NCBI RefSeq assembly: GCF_036250065.1
Contig: NZ_CP109199.1
Span: 5,022,001 to 5,086,000 of the forward strand
DNA from: Micromonospora sp. NBC_01699
GTDB lineage: Bacteria; Actinomycetota; Actinomycetes; Mycobacteriales; Micromonosporaceae
DNA: 64,000 nt
Reading direction: 5' to 3'
Under the pieces are notes generated by a model. It made no database searches, was not told the origin of the DNA, and saw only the letters and a program-made list of their open reading frames with translations. Shown in pieces: positions 8,901 through 18,166 of this stretch. Position 1 is the first letter of the stretch. The number at the start of each line of letters is the position of its first letter. Both the position numbers and the translations under genes were made by a program.

Positions 8901-9623
8901 CCGGAGCCCGATCACCACCCGGGTGCGGCGGCCCACCTCGCGCGCCACCGCGAGCAACGCCCGGATGAAGGTCTCCTGCTCGGACTCGTCCTCGCAGAGG
9001 GAGAACACCTCCTCGAACTGGTCGACGATCAGCAGACCATCGGCGTCCGAGGCCACGAGGTTGTTCTCCAGTTCCCGTACCGGGTGGGCGCCCGGGGTGA
9101 TCACCACCGTCCGCAGGTTCCCATCCGCGCACACGGCCGGCATCAACCCGGCCCGCAGCAGCGACGACTTGCCCGAGCCCGACGGGCCGACCACGGCGAC
9201 GAACCGGTGCCGGGCCAGCCGGTCCGTGAGGTCGGCGACGAGGCGGTCCCGGCCGCAGAACCGGTCCGCGTCGTCCGGTCCATAGGCGGCCAGGCCCAGG
9301 TACGGCGGCCGGTTCCCGTCCGGATCGGGCGCTCCAGTCGCCTGTGGCGCCTCAGCATCCAGCTCTGCGACCGCGCTCCGCCAACGGGCCGTCCACTCTT
9401 CCTCGTCGCCATCGCAGGCCCGCGCGTACGCCACCGCCACGGCCAGGGTCGGCAGCCGGTCGCCCGCAGCGGCCTGGGCCAGCGCGGTGGCGGAGTAGTG
9501 AGCCCGCTTGGCCAACACGCGGTACGTCGGATTGCCCGCTGACTGCCGCAGCTCCCGCAAGGCGACGGCGAACCGCTGCGCCGACCCCTCGCCCGGATCC
9601 ACCGGACGCTCCGGACGCGGCAT
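5961..9623 (-). CDS. HTH-STAND NTPase (nSTAND1) with 14 WD40 repeats
   Basis: 1220 aa from ATG 9623 (MPRPERP); frames upstream of it are not protein-like. Domain order: an N-terminal Cro/XRE-type HTH (about 15-80, RVLAKRAHYSATALAQAA), a STAND NTPase (about 110-500) with Walker A GPSGSGKSSLL near residue 150 and Walker B GLLIVDQFEEV, a single membrane segment near residue 515 (SLVAGLVTVSLLAVLAVV), then 14 WD40 repeats (about 590-1160) ending in DGTVRLW-type motifs, enough for two seven-bladed propellers. The C-terminus has a short LCRRAGRNLTGGEW segment common in this family. Such receptors are thought to sense ligands and oligomerise; some act in bacterial immunity. The ligand and output are unknown. 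Confidence 0.92.
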   Translation of the reverse strand: MPRPERPVDPGEGSAQRFAVALRELRQSAGNPTYRVLAKRAHYSATALAQAAAGDRLPTLAVAVAYARACDGDEEEWTARWRSAVAELDAEAPQATGAPDPDGNRPPYLGLAAYGPDDADRFCGRDRLVADLTDRLARHRFVAVVGPSGSGKSSLLRAGLMPAVCADGNLRTVVITPGAHPVRELENNLVASDADGLLIVDQFEEVFSLCEDESEQETFIRALLAVAREVGRRTRVVIGLRADFYAYCARVPELVAALQDAQLLVGPMTPEELSVAITEPAARAGLMVEKTLVATIVAEAASRPAALPFVSHALWETWRRRRGAGLFLASYEAAGGLDGAVAQSADRVFGELDEGHRRAVRRILVRLTALGDGTEDTRRRVARAELGDDAVTAHVLERLAAARLVTVGEDTVEIAHEALIRGWPTLRDWLAADRESLRAHRRLTGAATDWATHGEDDAFLYWGSLLAGWADRDTEALNETERGFLAASLARQSRDHTRRRRRLRVTIGSLVAGLVTVSLLAVLAVVQTVTANAQRDLAVASSLAAQSRAVLTAQPDLANLLALAGLGHSVTAQTVASAQAALSVPMHVARPLIGHSGAVTAVAYGPDGETVATGGDDGTVRLWTAGPIAALTQGSAVTTIAFTRDGHLLATGGVDGTVRLWDTTTHRPLGTLTNRAAVNALAFNPDGTAIATGHADGAVYLWDTSTNRSLPVPVGHEGPVNAVTFDRTGLILATGGDDNTARLWNTLTHQTTILSGHTGEVFAVAFSPDGTMLTTGSADGTARIWDATTHESRATLIGHTRVVRAVAFAADGRTVVTGSWDGTARIWDTTTHQPLAILAGHTDEVLAVAVSPDGTTVVTGSRDGTAREWDTRASQSIATLGGHTGYIDAVAFSPDGRTVATGSRDGTVRLWNTGHHDQSAVLDAKAGFVLTVAFSPDGTTLATGHKDGGIRFWDTSTHEQKATLTGHADGVASVAFSPDGQLLASASTDGTARLWNLTTLRADAVLTGHTGWVDAVAFSPDGNTVATASTDGTVRLWDPDAGSTIVTLAPETGHLNGLAFSPDGRTLAIAPANGTALLWDITDRRVASVLIKHTGEVTAVAYSPDGQTIATSSRDGTTHLWDRDRGQTIVGLTGHVGWVTAVAFSPDGKTLATTSWDHTARLTPTPDTWPAELCRRAGRNLTGGEWTYYVGPEPYRRLCPDLPSGQGADPTAPALTFPDL

Positions 9624-9849
9624 TTCCCACCCCCAAAGACAGACGCGAATGCTATCAGCGGCCGTCATCGGATGGCTTGATCGACGGTTGTTCAGTTCCC
9701 GCAGCCGGAAGCCAAACAACCTGGAACCGAAAAACGTCCGAAACGGTTGTCCGCTGTTGTTTGTCCATACGGCATTCCCGAAGCCGGACAACCCGCGGCC
9801 CGCTATACACAGAGCCGCAAACCGCGTCACCCCGTCCGAAGGGAATCCG

Positions 9850-11397
9850 ATGTCGTTGCCCGGTGTCACGACCGCCACGCCACCACCGACCGAGCCACCC
9901 GAGCCTTCGTCGCCAGCGTCGTCGTCACCCGAGTCCGGGCCGCCTGAAGCCACGCCCGCGCCGCGGCCCCGAGCGGCGATCACCGCCACCGGAGGCGCCG
10001 CGATCGTGGCGGCCGTCGCGCTGTCGTGGGACCGGCCGGGCATCGGGTGGCTGTTGACCGCGCTCGCCGTGGCCACCGCGATCCTGGTCTCGGCACCCGG
10101 CGGCTTTGCGTGGTCCGGCCGCACCACGGTCCGGGCCGGCGAGGCCGTGGCCGCGATGACTCTGATCGCCGTCGGCACGGTGCGCGCGGCGGAGTGGCTG
10201 TTCGTACTGTGCGTGCTGACCGCTGGCGTGGTCGGCTGCGTGGCCCTGGCCGATCGCTGGTCGGCTGGCGGCCTGGTGGCCGCCCCGCTGCGGGTGGTCG
10301 GTTCGGTGCCGGCGGCTCTGCGATGGCTGTTCCGGGGCGCGATCGGGACCCGTGGTCAGGATCGGAGCGCGCTCAAGCGGACCATGATCGCCGGGCTGAC
10401 AGCGGTGGCGTTGCTGGCCGTGTTCGGGTTCCTGCTGGCCGGGGCAGACGCGGCGTTCGCCCAAATGCTGTCCGTGCTGGTCCCGTCCGTCGACGTCAGG
10501 ACATCGTTGCAGTGGCTGGGGTCGGCGGCGGCCGCCGCCGTGGTGACGGCGATCGCGGCCCATGGTCTGCCGACCGGTACGACCGCGCCGGAACCGGAGT
10601 CACGGCCGGGGCTGGTCCGCCGGGTCGAGTGGGCCCTGCCGGTCGGCGGACTGGTCGTGCTGTTCGCGGGCTTCGTCGCGGTCCAGGCGACGGTCCTGTT
10701 CGGCGGCGGTGAGTACGTAGCGGAAACCGCCGGGCTGACGTACGCCCAGTACGCCCGGGCCGGCTTCTGGCAACTACTCCTGGTCACCGGGCTCACCGTG
10801 GTCGTGGTGGGCGTAGCCGCACAGATCGCGCCCCGGTCCACGGTGTCCGACCGGGTGCTGCTGCGTACGCTGCTGGGGCTGCTGTCGGCCCTGACCCTGG
10901 TCATCGTCGCCTCGGCCCTCTCCCGGATGGCGGCCTACGAGCAGGCGTACGGATTCACCCGGCAACGGTTGCTGGTGACCATGTTCGAACTGTGGCTGGG
11001 AGTGGTCTTCCTGCTCATCCTCGTGGCCGGGATCCGGCTGCGGGGACGATGGCTGCCCCGGGCCGCCCTCGCCGCGGCCGTCGCCGCGCTACTCGGCCTG
11101 GCCGTGCTCAATCCCGACGCGTTCATCGCCCAGCAGAACGTGAACCGGCTCAAGACCCATGGGATCGACGTGAGTTACCTCAGCACCCTGTCGGCCGACG
11201 CGGTCCCGGCGCTACAGGAACTGCCGGAGCCGTACCGCTCCTGCGCGCTGGCCGCGATCACCAACGAACTGACCGGTGGCTCGGCGTCCTCATCGGGGTA
11301 CAACCGACGGGACGCCTGGTCGGAGTGGAATCTGGGCCGCGCCACCGCCCGGACGCGTCTCCACGACGTCGCCTTGGGCTCCTGCCCGGCGTGGTAA
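9850..11397 (+). CDS. Polytopic membrane protein, DUF4153/DUF4173 type
   Basis: 515 aa from ATG 9850. A proline/serine-rich cytoplasmic lead of about 40 residues (EPPEPSSPASSSPESGPP) precedes about 10-12 membrane segments. Family-type features are the loop AYEQAYGFTRQRLLVTMFE and a tail with NPDAFIAQQNVNRL, which I know from DUF4173 proteins. The last 90 residues are extracytoplasmic and contain two cysteines (YRSCALAAI, LGSCPAW). Function unknown. It is divergent from the STAND-WD40 receptor gene across 226 nt, so the two may share a promoter region. Confidence 0.85.
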   Translation: MSLPGVTTATPPPTEPPEPSSPASSSPESGPPEATPAPRPRAAITATGGAAIVAAVALSWDRPGIGWLLTALAVATAILVSAPGGFAWSGRTTVRAGEAVAAMTLIAVGTVRAAEWLFVLCVLTAGVVGCVALADRWSAGGLVAAPLRVVGSVPAALRWLFRGAIGTRGQDRSALKRTMIAGLTAVALLAVFGFLLAGADAAFAQMLSVLVPSVDVRTSLQWLGSAAAAAVVTAIAAHGLPTGTTAPEPESRPGLVRRVEWALPVGGLVVLFAGFVAVQATVLFGGGEYVAETAGLTYAQYARAGFWQLLLVTGLTVVVVGVAAQIAPRSTVSDRVLLRTLLGLLSALTLVIVASALSRMAAYEQAYGFTRQRLLVTMFELWLGVVFLLILVAGIRLRGRWLPRAALAAAVAALLGLAVLNPDAFIAQQNVNRLKTHGIDVSYLSTLSADAVPALQELPEPYRSCALAAITNELTGGSASSSGYNRRDAWSEWNLGRATARTRLHDVALGSCPAW

Positions 11398-11733
11398 GGC
11401 CCGCCTGACGCTGACTGAGCTGCCGGTCGAGCGACCGCTTCAGGGGGCCCGGCGCCACGACCTGACGCCGATTCAGCGGGCCGAGATCGAGCGACAGGCA
11501 CGGCAGCTCCGGGATGCCGATGAGCAGCGATCGGCCGACGCGGCGGGCAACCGTGGCGACGGACCCGACGCCGAGGAGGACGGGCAGTGTTGAGTGCCCG
11601 AATGCGCTGGAGGATCGCCTTTCCCTCGATTGGCTTGGGCCTGCTCCCGGTCGCCCCCGCGCTGTTCGGCACCTGGGCGTGGTGGCCAGCGGTTGCCAAC
11701 AGCCCGCCACACCATTCCGCGCCGCTGCCGCGC
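11398..11733. other. Intergenic, no convincing gene
   Basis: Convergent gap of 336 nt. A frame from 11587 has a hydrophobic start but runs antisense through the downstream gene and loses all protein character. No clear terminator was found. Confidence 0.45.
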
Positions 11734-12864
11734 TCAGGGGATGATTCGGCAGGCCGCGTCGATCGGGGCCTGCCGACGGACGAACCGGCCGAGGCCGACC
11801 AGCAGCGAGTCCTCGATGTGGAAGTCGCGTACCCGCAGCCGGTAGCGGGGCAGTTCCTCCTCGGTGGGACAGAGCACCTGCGACGCGACCCGGTCGACCG
11901 GGACGTACCGTACCCCGCCATGCTCTTGGAGGATCACCACGTTCACGTCGTCAACGCTGATCACGTGACCACGGATGTCCTCGTCTCCGCCACCGGTGTC
12001 CTCGATGGTGGTAACGGTGAGTGGCAGCACCGGCGTCGTGATCACCGGCACCGCCGCCCAGACCAGCATGACCAGCGCCGCGGCCTGGCCGACGGACGCG
12101 AGCGGCCGGGCGATCGCGGGCAGGATCGGGCCGGCGACGAACAGTGCCACCAGCGGGGGCACGGTGAAGAGCAGCACCACCACGTACTCGCCCTGTTCGA
12201 GGGCGTCCCACGTGGTGGGGAACACCAACCAGTAGTAGGCCAGCAGGCCCGCCCCGATGATCAGCGCCCGGGTGACGATGTGGTCGAGCAGGCGTACCGG
12301 GTCGAGCTGAAACGTGGCGGCGAGCGCCGGCAGGAGCAGCGGCAGGTAGAGCACCTGCCAGGTGACCAGCGCCAGAGCGAAGCAGGCGATCACGGACCAG
12401 ACCGGTGCGACGTCAGCCCAGCGGGCAAAGATCGGCCGGCGCCGGCCGAGCCGCCCGTTCGGGTCGCGATCGGCGCTGACCGCCAGCACCGCACCGATCG
12501 CGAAGATGGCCACCAGGGCGGTCGACACCAGCCGGGTGGCGGTGGTGACGAACGCCGCGACCAGGTTGACCGGTCCTACGTTGGCCACCAGCAGCAAGGT
12601 GGTCTGCAACTCGCCACCGGCTTCGACACCGAGGCGCAGGACCGAGAAGATGGCGGGCGCGCCGACCGCCACCGCCCAGAAGGACTGGCTGGCCCGCGCC
12701 CGGTGTTCGGCGTCGTCCCGGGGCGGCCCGGTCACGGGTCCTGCCTTCGCCGTTGCGGCGTCCGCCCCGGTGGCCGACTCCGCCCCCGCCCCCGGATCAG
12801 TGCCGAGTTGCGGGTCCGCCTCGGGGTCACCGGCCACCGGTCGGCGCGAGACCGCGCCGCTCAC
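11734..12864 (-). CDS. Multi-pass membrane protein coupled to solute-binding lipoprotein
   Basis: 376 aa from GTG 12864, whose GTG overlaps the TGA of the upstream lipoprotein gene (GTGA), so translation is probably coupled. After about 50 polar residues there are roughly six hydrophobic segments (for example VWSVIACFALALVTWQVLYL, AALVMLVWAAVPVITTPVLPL). A C-terminal soluble part of about 90 residues is beta-rich (DEDIRGHVISVDDVNVVIL) and has two cysteines (QVLCPTEE, DAACRIIP). It lacks the signature of an ABC permease. I infer a membrane partner of the binding protein, perhaps a sensor rather than a transporter; no known family is recognised. Confidence 0.75.
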   Translation of the reverse strand: MSGAVSRRPVAGDPEADPQLGTDPGAGAESATGADAATAKAGPVTGPPRDDAEHRARASQSFWAVAVGAPAIFSVLRLGVEAGGELQTTLLLVANVGPVNLVAAFVTTATRLVSTALVAIFAIGAVLAVSADRDPNGRLGRRRPIFARWADVAPVWSVIACFALALVTWQVLYLPLLLPALAATFQLDPVRLLDHIVTRALIIGAGLLAYYWLVFPTTWDALEQGEYVVVLLFTVPPLVALFVAGPILPAIARPLASVGQAAALVMLVWAAVPVITTPVLPLTVTTIEDTGGGDEDIRGHVISVDDVNVVILQEHGGVRYVPVDRVASQVLCPTEEELPRYRLRVRDFHIEDSLLVGLGRFVRRQAPIDAACRIIP

Positions 12865-13796
12865 CGTGGCGACCGCTCGTCGAAGTCGATCAGGTCCGGC
12901 ACCTTTTCCGGGGCCGGTTGGTTCCGGTCCGCGCCCAGCCAGGGTCCGAGGGTCTTGTTGTACGCGGTCCGCCACGCGCTGCTACCGCCGTTGCGGCCAG
13001 CCAGGTAGCTCTTTTGCAGGAAGTAGGCGACCAGGTCACGCAGTGCAGGGTCGGTGATCGGGACGCCGATGCCCAGCCGTTCGCTGGTGCCGAACGGCAT
13101 GCCCACGATCTCGAACTCCTTCGGGTAGCGGGACATGAAGCCGGCGAGAATGGTCTCGTCGGAACTCATCCCGTCGTACCGGCCCGCCCGGATGCCGGTG
13201 ACGCAGTCGTTGGTCGTCATCACCACCAGGGGTGAGACCTTGTGCCGCCCCAGTTCCTCTTCGCTGGTCGAGCCGCCGCTGGTGCAGATCCGGTACGCGG
13301 GATTGCGTAGGTCCTCGATGGTCCGGATCTTCCCCTTCATGGCCACCGGAATGAGCACCTCCTGAGTGGTGACGAAGTACGGGCCCGCGAAGCTGACCAG
13401 CTTCTCCCGCTCCTCCGTGATCGAGAAGCTGGACACCACCAGGTCGACGTCGCCACCCTGGAGCCTGGGAATGCGGTTCTCGGTCTCGACCGCCCTGAAC
13501 TCGATGTCCTCGGCGGAGTACCCCAGCGACGAGGCGATGTAGCGGGCGATCTCAACGTCGAATCCTTTGTAGACGCCGTTCTCCACCTCACCCATCAGCG
13601 GCTCGGTGCCGGCCACCCCGATCCGCAGCTTGCCCTGCTGGTAGATGTGGGTCTGCTTCAACTTCTCCTGCACCGACTGGAGCTTGGGGTCCTGCTGACT
13701 CTGGCAGCCGGCCACTGCGGCGAGGGTCAGGGTGAGGACCACCGCGACCGTGGTGGCCAGGCACCGGTAACGGGGTGGCGCGGACGTGGGGGTCAT
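12861..13796 (-). CDS. Solute-binding lipoprotein, family 3 (GlnH-type)
   Basis: 311 aa from ATG 13796. The N-terminus is a lipoprotein signal with lipobox LAAVAGC (Cys31). The mature part shows the family-3 periplasmic amino-acid-binding fold: KLRIGVAGTEPLMGEVENG, YKGFDVEIARYIASSLG (signature GFDVEIA), LQGGDVDLVVSSFSITEER, SFAGPYFVTTQEVLIP and the hinge SGGSTSEEELG. Ligand is probably an amino acid or similar small molecule. The usual permease and ATPase are absent; instead a membrane protein of unknown type is translationally coupled downstream, which suggests binding-protein-based sensing, as in the actinobacterial GlnH-GlnX pair (analogy only). Confidence 0.88.
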   Translation of the reverse strand: MTPTSAPPRYRCLATTVAVVLTLTLAAVAGCQSQQDPKLQSVQEKLKQTHIYQQGKLRIGVAGTEPLMGEVENGVYKGFDVEIARYIASSLGYSAEDIEFRAVETENRIPRLQGGDVDLVVSSFSITEEREKLVSFAGPYFVTTQEVLIPVAMKGKIRTIEDLRNPAYRICTSGGSTSEEELGRHKVSPLVVMTTNDCVTGIRAGRYDGMSSDETILAGFMSRYPKEFEIVGMPFGTSERLGIGVPITDPALRDLVAYFLQKSYLAGRNGGSSAWRTAYNKTLGPWLGADRNQPAPEKVPDLIDFDERSPR

Positions 13797-15174
13797 CTGC
13801 CCGTCCTCAACTCGAAGCTGGAGTGAGTGCGCGGAAATAGCCAGCGTATCGACGCCCCGCACGATCGGTCACCGTACCTTCACGCAGCCGGTAGAACCCG
13901 ATTGCGTGCGACCGCGTCCCCGGTAGGCCATTCGGGCGCACACCTGCCGCAACCCGGCCGCCCCGATCGTCCCGCTGGCACTCGACCACGTCGTGCGGAG
14001 GCGGTGCGCTGGTCGACCCACCGGGCGTCGCCGGTCGGACTCTTCGGCGGGATGCCGGCCAGCAGCGCACCCGGATCAGGAGTCGGGGTGGCGTCGACTC
14101 ACCGAAGTCGCGCCGAGCCACTGCCGCTGTGGCCGACACGACATCAATGGCTGCGTCGACCTCGGTCGAGGATCCAGACAGGACGCGATCTTCGGTGGGA
14201 CCGCGGCGCAGTTTCGGGGAAATAGTGGCTACGGCCAGCCGGATAACCACTGTCTCCGCGTAATAGTGCGATCACCAGCACCCGCACGCGCCCAGACGGG
14301 GTGATCCTGGCGCGCAGCCGGACCAGCTTCGGCGATCGACTGACGGCTGCGCGTGTATTCGCAACCGCGCGGCAATCGGCTTGGTGACAGACGTTTATCG
14401 CTTGACAGCGACGGCAACAGTAAGCAGGTCCACCACTTCGGGTCGAGCAACATGGATAACGCGCAGGTACGCGTGAACGGACACGTCACATCGCTTACCC
14501 CGGTTCGCCGGTTAATCAACCAGAAACAGATCGAAAGCACCGGCAGCAGCGATTTTAGACGGAATCCACTCCGTTCGTACCAGCGGATGGGGCCGCTGAC
14601 CAGCGACGAACAGAAGCCGGCCCAGGTCGCGACGGTGAAGCGCCCGCCGCTCGTCTCGGACAGCGCAACCGAAGCCAACTATCCCCAGCCCAGAGGCGTT
14701 TTGGCGAATCCATAAGCGACTCGGGACCCGATCTCTGGATGCCGCCGGTCCGTCCGCTCGGGACACCAGGAAACGATGATCCTTTTCGGCTGTCGCATTC
14801 CTGACGGACACCATCACCCGCGCCAAGATCCAGCTCACGATGGAAACGATCGCAATACTCCACTAACCAGGCAATAAGCACTGAGTAATCGTTCAGGACC
14901 CGGCCCGACAACCAGGCCGGCGGAGCCCGAAGACGGGTCGAGTCAACCAGCCAGACGGCAGTAGCACGTTCGGACCATCGCACCAAACCGTACGTCAGTC
15001 GGGGGTTTCGTCCGACAGTCGTCAAGCCATGACAGACAGTTCAGAATTTCACTTGACAATACATATCGATAATTCGCTGTCAGCAATGCGTCGCTTTAAT
15101 TGGCATCAATAACTGTCGTGCAATTCTATCTCCAGCCAGGCGTGCAGCCTGGCGGGATCCAATGAGGAGGGTTT
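13797..15174. other. 1.4-kb stretch without recognisable gene
   Basis: Base composition is less GC-rich from about 14.35 to 15.12 kb than elsewhere. Open frames on both strands overlap one another and none has protein character. A minus-strand segment near 14.87-15.0 kb encodes VWLVDSTRL followed by an AWLVEYC stretch, faintly like an IS982-type transposase, too weak to call. The last 120 nt before the protease gene are AT-rich and contain TTGACA at 15053-15058 but no properly spaced -10. Confidence 0.4.
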
Positions 15175-16425
15175 ATGACCACCAGGACAATCCGGCTGCC
15201 GGCGCTCGTCACGGCGGCGGTCCTGATCGCCAGCGCGGTCTTCACCGCGCCCGTTCAGGCGAACACGGTGACGGCGAAGCCGGCGACCTCGTCGGCAACG
15301 GACGACAAGGCTGTTGCCTCGGCGATCGCCGCGTACCGCACGGCCTACCCCCAGATGTCCGAGGCCGCCGCCCGGGCGGCGTTCGACCAGCAGTTGACCC
15401 GCAAGAACCTGCAAATGCAGGTCTCCACCGACGCCGCGTACGGCGGTTCCTGGTTCGACGCGCCGTCCGGCGTGATGCACCTGTCGCTGACCAGCCCAGC
15501 CGCCGCGTCCGAGGCGCTCAAGACGGCGCAGAAGCTCGGCATCCGTGCCGAGGCGCACGTGGTGAAGCGTTCCTGGGCGGACCTGGAGCGGCTGGCCGCG
15601 TCCCTCCAGAGCAACAGCATGGCCAAGGCCAGCGACGGCGTGGTCGGCATCGACGTCAAGAGCAACACCGTGACGCTGGCCGTGTCGAGCCAGAGTGTCA
15701 GCGCGGTCAAGGCGCAGGGCGTGCCGGCCGGCGTCACCGTCGTCACCGGCTCGAACCTCAAGCGTGAGCTGGACGCCGGCTGCACTTCCCGGCTGGACTG
15801 CGACTGGACCATCCGGGCCGGCGCCATCCTGAAGTACAACGGCAGCCCGGTCTGCTCGGTCGGCTTCACCGCGCGTACCTCGACCGGGCAGCGCTACGCC
15901 TACACCGCCGGCCACTGCAACAGCGGCGGCGGCACCTGGAGCACCGGTGCCCAGGCGATCGGCCCGATGACCGGCTCGATCGTGTCCGGCGGACTCGACG
16001 CGGGCATCATCCGCAACGACAACCCCTGGTTCCAGTACGACACCGGCGGCGAGATCTACATCGAGTCGGGCAGCCGCACCATGCCGCTGAACTACGTGGC
16101 TCCGACGATGGGTTACCTCCTGGTCGGCGAGACCGTCTGCCTCGCCGCGAACTACACCTCGCCGAACGGCCCGAACCGCTGCGGCATCATCGGCAGCACC
16201 AACGACGGCGGCATGGTCCGGGTCGACGGGCTCGACGCCTGCGGTGGCGACAGCGGCGGCGGCTGGTACTGGCTGGGCTCGGCCACCTACCGGGTGGCGT
16301 ACGGCATCCACAGCCAGAGCCACTACGGCTGCAACGGCGACCAGGGCGGCAGCCAGTCCTGGTTCAGCCCGATCCCGCAGATCACCCCGCTGTGGGGTCT
16401 GGCCGTCGAGACCCGCACCTCCTGA
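15175..16425 (+). CDS. Secreted S1-family serine protease (streptogrisin/alpha-lytic type)
   Basis: 416 aa with strong AGGAGG upstream of ATG. Order: Sec signal peptide (1-29, ending APVQA), a pro-region of about 170 residues with the alpha-lytic protease prodomain look, and a trypsin-fold catalytic domain from about 200. Catalytic triad: His247 in TAGHC, Asp275 in GLDAGI, Ser360 in GGDSGGG. Paired cysteines near the His loop and before the Ser loop match the streptogrisin disulphides. The prodomain is needed for folding in this family and is cut off after export. Expected role is extracellular protein degradation. It ends with VETRTS and has no carbohydrate-binding domain. Confidence 0.93.
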   Translation: MTTRTIRLPALVTAAVLIASAVFTAPVQANTVTAKPATSSATDDKAVASAIAAYRTAYPQMSEAAARAAFDQQLTRKNLQMQVSTDAAYGGSWFDAPSGVMHLSLTSPAAASEALKTAQKLGIRAEAHVVKRSWADLERLAASLQSNSMAKASDGVVGIDVKSNTVTLAVSSQSVSAVKAQGVPAGVTVVTGSNLKRELDAGCTSRLDCDWTIRAGAILKYNGSPVCSVGFTARTSTGQRYAYTAGHCNSGGGTWSTGAQAIGPMTGSIVSGGLDAGIIRNDNPWFQYDTGGEIYIESGSRTMPLNYVAPTMGYLLVGETVCLAANYTSPNGPNRCGIIGSTNDGGMVRVDGLDACGGDSGGGWYWLGSATYRVAYGIHSQSHYGCNGDQGGSQSWFSPIPQITPLWGLAVETRTS

Positions 16426-16584
16426 TTACCTGACACCACCTGATCGACGTACGACAATGACGGGGTCCGTCGGCGCGGCCGGCGGACCCGTCACCACGCC
16501 CGATCGGTGGCTGGGCGGGCTCCGGCGACCGACACATCCGTCGCCGCAGCGAAGCCAGCAGACCAAAGGGAGGTTAGAGGGACT

Positions 16585-17178
16585 ATGGGGACTACCAGCA
16601 TCCGTCTCGTCACCGGCTTGCTCGCCGTCAGCCTGCTGGCCGCAGCCTGCGCCTCCACCGAGCGGGCGGCCCCGGGCGGCGGCCCTGTCGACCCGAGCGC
16701 CGGCGCCAGCCCGACCCTCCAGCCTCCGGAGCAGACCATGCCACCGCCGAGCGTCAGCCCGCCGCCGCCGAACCCACCGGGCGATCCGAACGCGTACCCG
16801 CTGCCGCGCCCGACCCAACTGACCCCCGCCGCCGGCCTGCCCCCGCTGGCTGAGGCGCAGATCAAATCCGCGGTTTCCACCGCGTCGCAGGACGCCATGG
16901 TCGCCGCCGCCCTCGGTCAGGGTGAGGTGGCGCAGGTCCAGGTCCAGGCCACCACGGTCGGGGTACCGGGCCAAAAGACCGCGATCACCGTCGCGTTCCT
17001 GTTCCGGCAACCGGTCGAGTCGGAAGCGCCGATCTGGTCGAGGCTCTGCGACATCGCCGGACAGACCGCCCAGTGGCGCGGCGTCGCCGCCCGGCTCGAC
17101 CCCGGCGCGGTCATCCAGAGCAGCCCGATCTGGATGACCGGCGCCAACTGCGTCGGCGCCCAACCGGAACTCGGCTGA
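16585..17178 (+). CDS. Proline-rich lipoprotein of unknown function
   Basis: 197 aa from ATG 16585, with an AGGGAGGTTAGAGGG purine run just upstream. Lipobox LLAAAC places the lipidated cysteine at residue 22. Residues 25-95 are proline/serine-rich and disordered (MPPPSVSPPPPNPPG), likely a cell-wall spanning linker. The C-terminal 95 residues look folded, alpha-beta, with two cysteines (SRLCDIAGQ, GANCVGAQ). No family recognised. It lies 159 nt after the protease gene on the same strand and could be co-transcribed. Confidence 0.75.
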   Translation: MGTTSIRLVTGLLAVSLLAAACASTERAAPGGGPVDPSAGASPTLQPPEQTMPPPSVSPPPPNPPGDPNAYPLPRPTQLTPAAGLPPLAEAQIKSAVSTASQDAMVAAALGQGEVAQVQVQATTVGVPGQKTAITVAFLFRQPVESEAPIWSRLCDIAGQTAQWRGVAARLDPGAVIQSSPIWMTGANCVGAQPELG

Positions 17179-17363
17179 CCCGCCCCAAAGGCATAACCCC
17201 GGCTACGCCCCGGTTCCGCTCATCTCGGACCACCAGGCCGCGTGGACGAGGTGTGTACGGATCGTGGACGGCCGTACCTATTCTCAATCGGCGGGTCGCG
17301 CGCCGCAGTCCCGCTGGCGCCCGTAGTACGGATGCCGTGGACCCGAACGAAAGGTGACAGCAC

Positions 17364-17951
17364 ATGTCCGCCGTCCCTATCCGAATCATGCGCCGCCATC
17401 GACTCCAGACGATCCTCATCGCGCTCTTTACCGCCGCGTCCACTCTGGTGGCGCAGCCCGCACTGGCCGGCGGGCGGGGCCAGGGCGCGACCGGGCAGCC
17501 GGCGGTGGCGGCCGAGGACCAGATGTGCACCTCGGGCAGCTTCAGCCAGGTGCCACCGTTGGGCGGCAATCCCGTGACCTGGTGGCTCGTGGGTTCCAAG
17601 GTCTACGGCGCCTACAACTACCGCTACTGGCTGAACGAACAGGGCGTGCCCTCGGTCGGCGGTTACCGCTGGAACTACCAGGGGAGCCGGGTGGTCGCCT
17701 GTTCCGGCGCCAACCTGATCAGCTCGACGACACTGATCGCGTCCGACGGGAGTGGCACCGATCGCTGCACCAGCGCCGGTGACTATCTCGCGCCCGGCGC
17801 GACCATGCGGTTCATCGGCCAGCGAGTCTCCCTGCTGCCCGGCGGGCCGATTCTCGTCCGTCCCACCTTCAGGTACTGGATGCACACGACCGGCATCACC
17901 ATCCCGCCGAGCCCGGGTGCCTACCGTTCCAGCAGCGTCGTTCGCTGCTGA
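17364..17951 (+). CDS. Secreted protein, 195 aa, Trp/Tyr-rich
   Basis: ATG 17364 with GAAAGGTGACAG upstream. The signal peptide (MSAVPIRIMRRHRLQTILIA...) ends near QPALAGG. The mature part has four cysteines (DQMCTSG, VVACSGA, TDRCTSA, SVVRC) and many aromatic residues (NYRYWL, YRWNYQG), typical of a disulphide-bonded beta-rich extracellular domain. No family is recognised. A strong terminator follows at 17975. Confidence 0.72.
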   Translation: MSAVPIRIMRRHRLQTILIALFTAASTLVAQPALAGGRGQGATGQPAVAAEDQMCTSGSFSQVPPLGGNPVTWWLVGSKVYGAYNYRYWLNEQGVPSVGGYRWNYQGSRVVACSGANLISSTTLIASDGSGTDRCTSAGDYLAPGATMRFIGQRVSLLPGGPILVRPTFRYWMHTTGITIPPSPGAYRSSSVVRC

Positions 17952-17974
17952 CCGGCCACGCGTAACCCGGTACA

Positions 17975-18001
17975 CCGAGCCGGCACCCGATGCCGGCTCG
18001 G
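17975..18001. terminator. Terminator hairpin between convergent genes
   Basis: CCGAGCCGGCA (17975-17985) pairs perfectly with TGCCGGCTCGG (17991-18001) around a 5-nt loop. It lies 24 nt after the stop of the secreted-protein gene and before the end of the convergent SARP gene, so it can terminate both. Confidence 0.75.
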
Positions 18002-18166
18002 CGAGCGGAGGCGGATGGCTGCGGCCCGCCGGCGTGCCCTCGTCCGGGACCCACCAACGCGGGCTGGTCCCGGCCACCTGAGCCAGCGCTCGCCCCGCTG
18101 CCGCGGTGCGGGAACGACCCGATCGTGGTCGTCGGCAGCGGCGGTCACCGGACGGTCGCGGGCGGA

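Noticed and set aside
14870-15010. Possible IS982-type transposase remnant (VWLVDST, AWLVEYC)
   Set aside because: Only two short matches with wrong spacing; could be chance.
15053-15073. TTGACA with GATAAT upstream of the protease gene
   Set aside because: The spacing is 9 nt, too short for a sigma-70-type promoter.
15106-16323. 405-codon minus-strand frame
   Set aside because: Antisense to the S1 protease gene, which has signal, prodomain and full catalytic triad.
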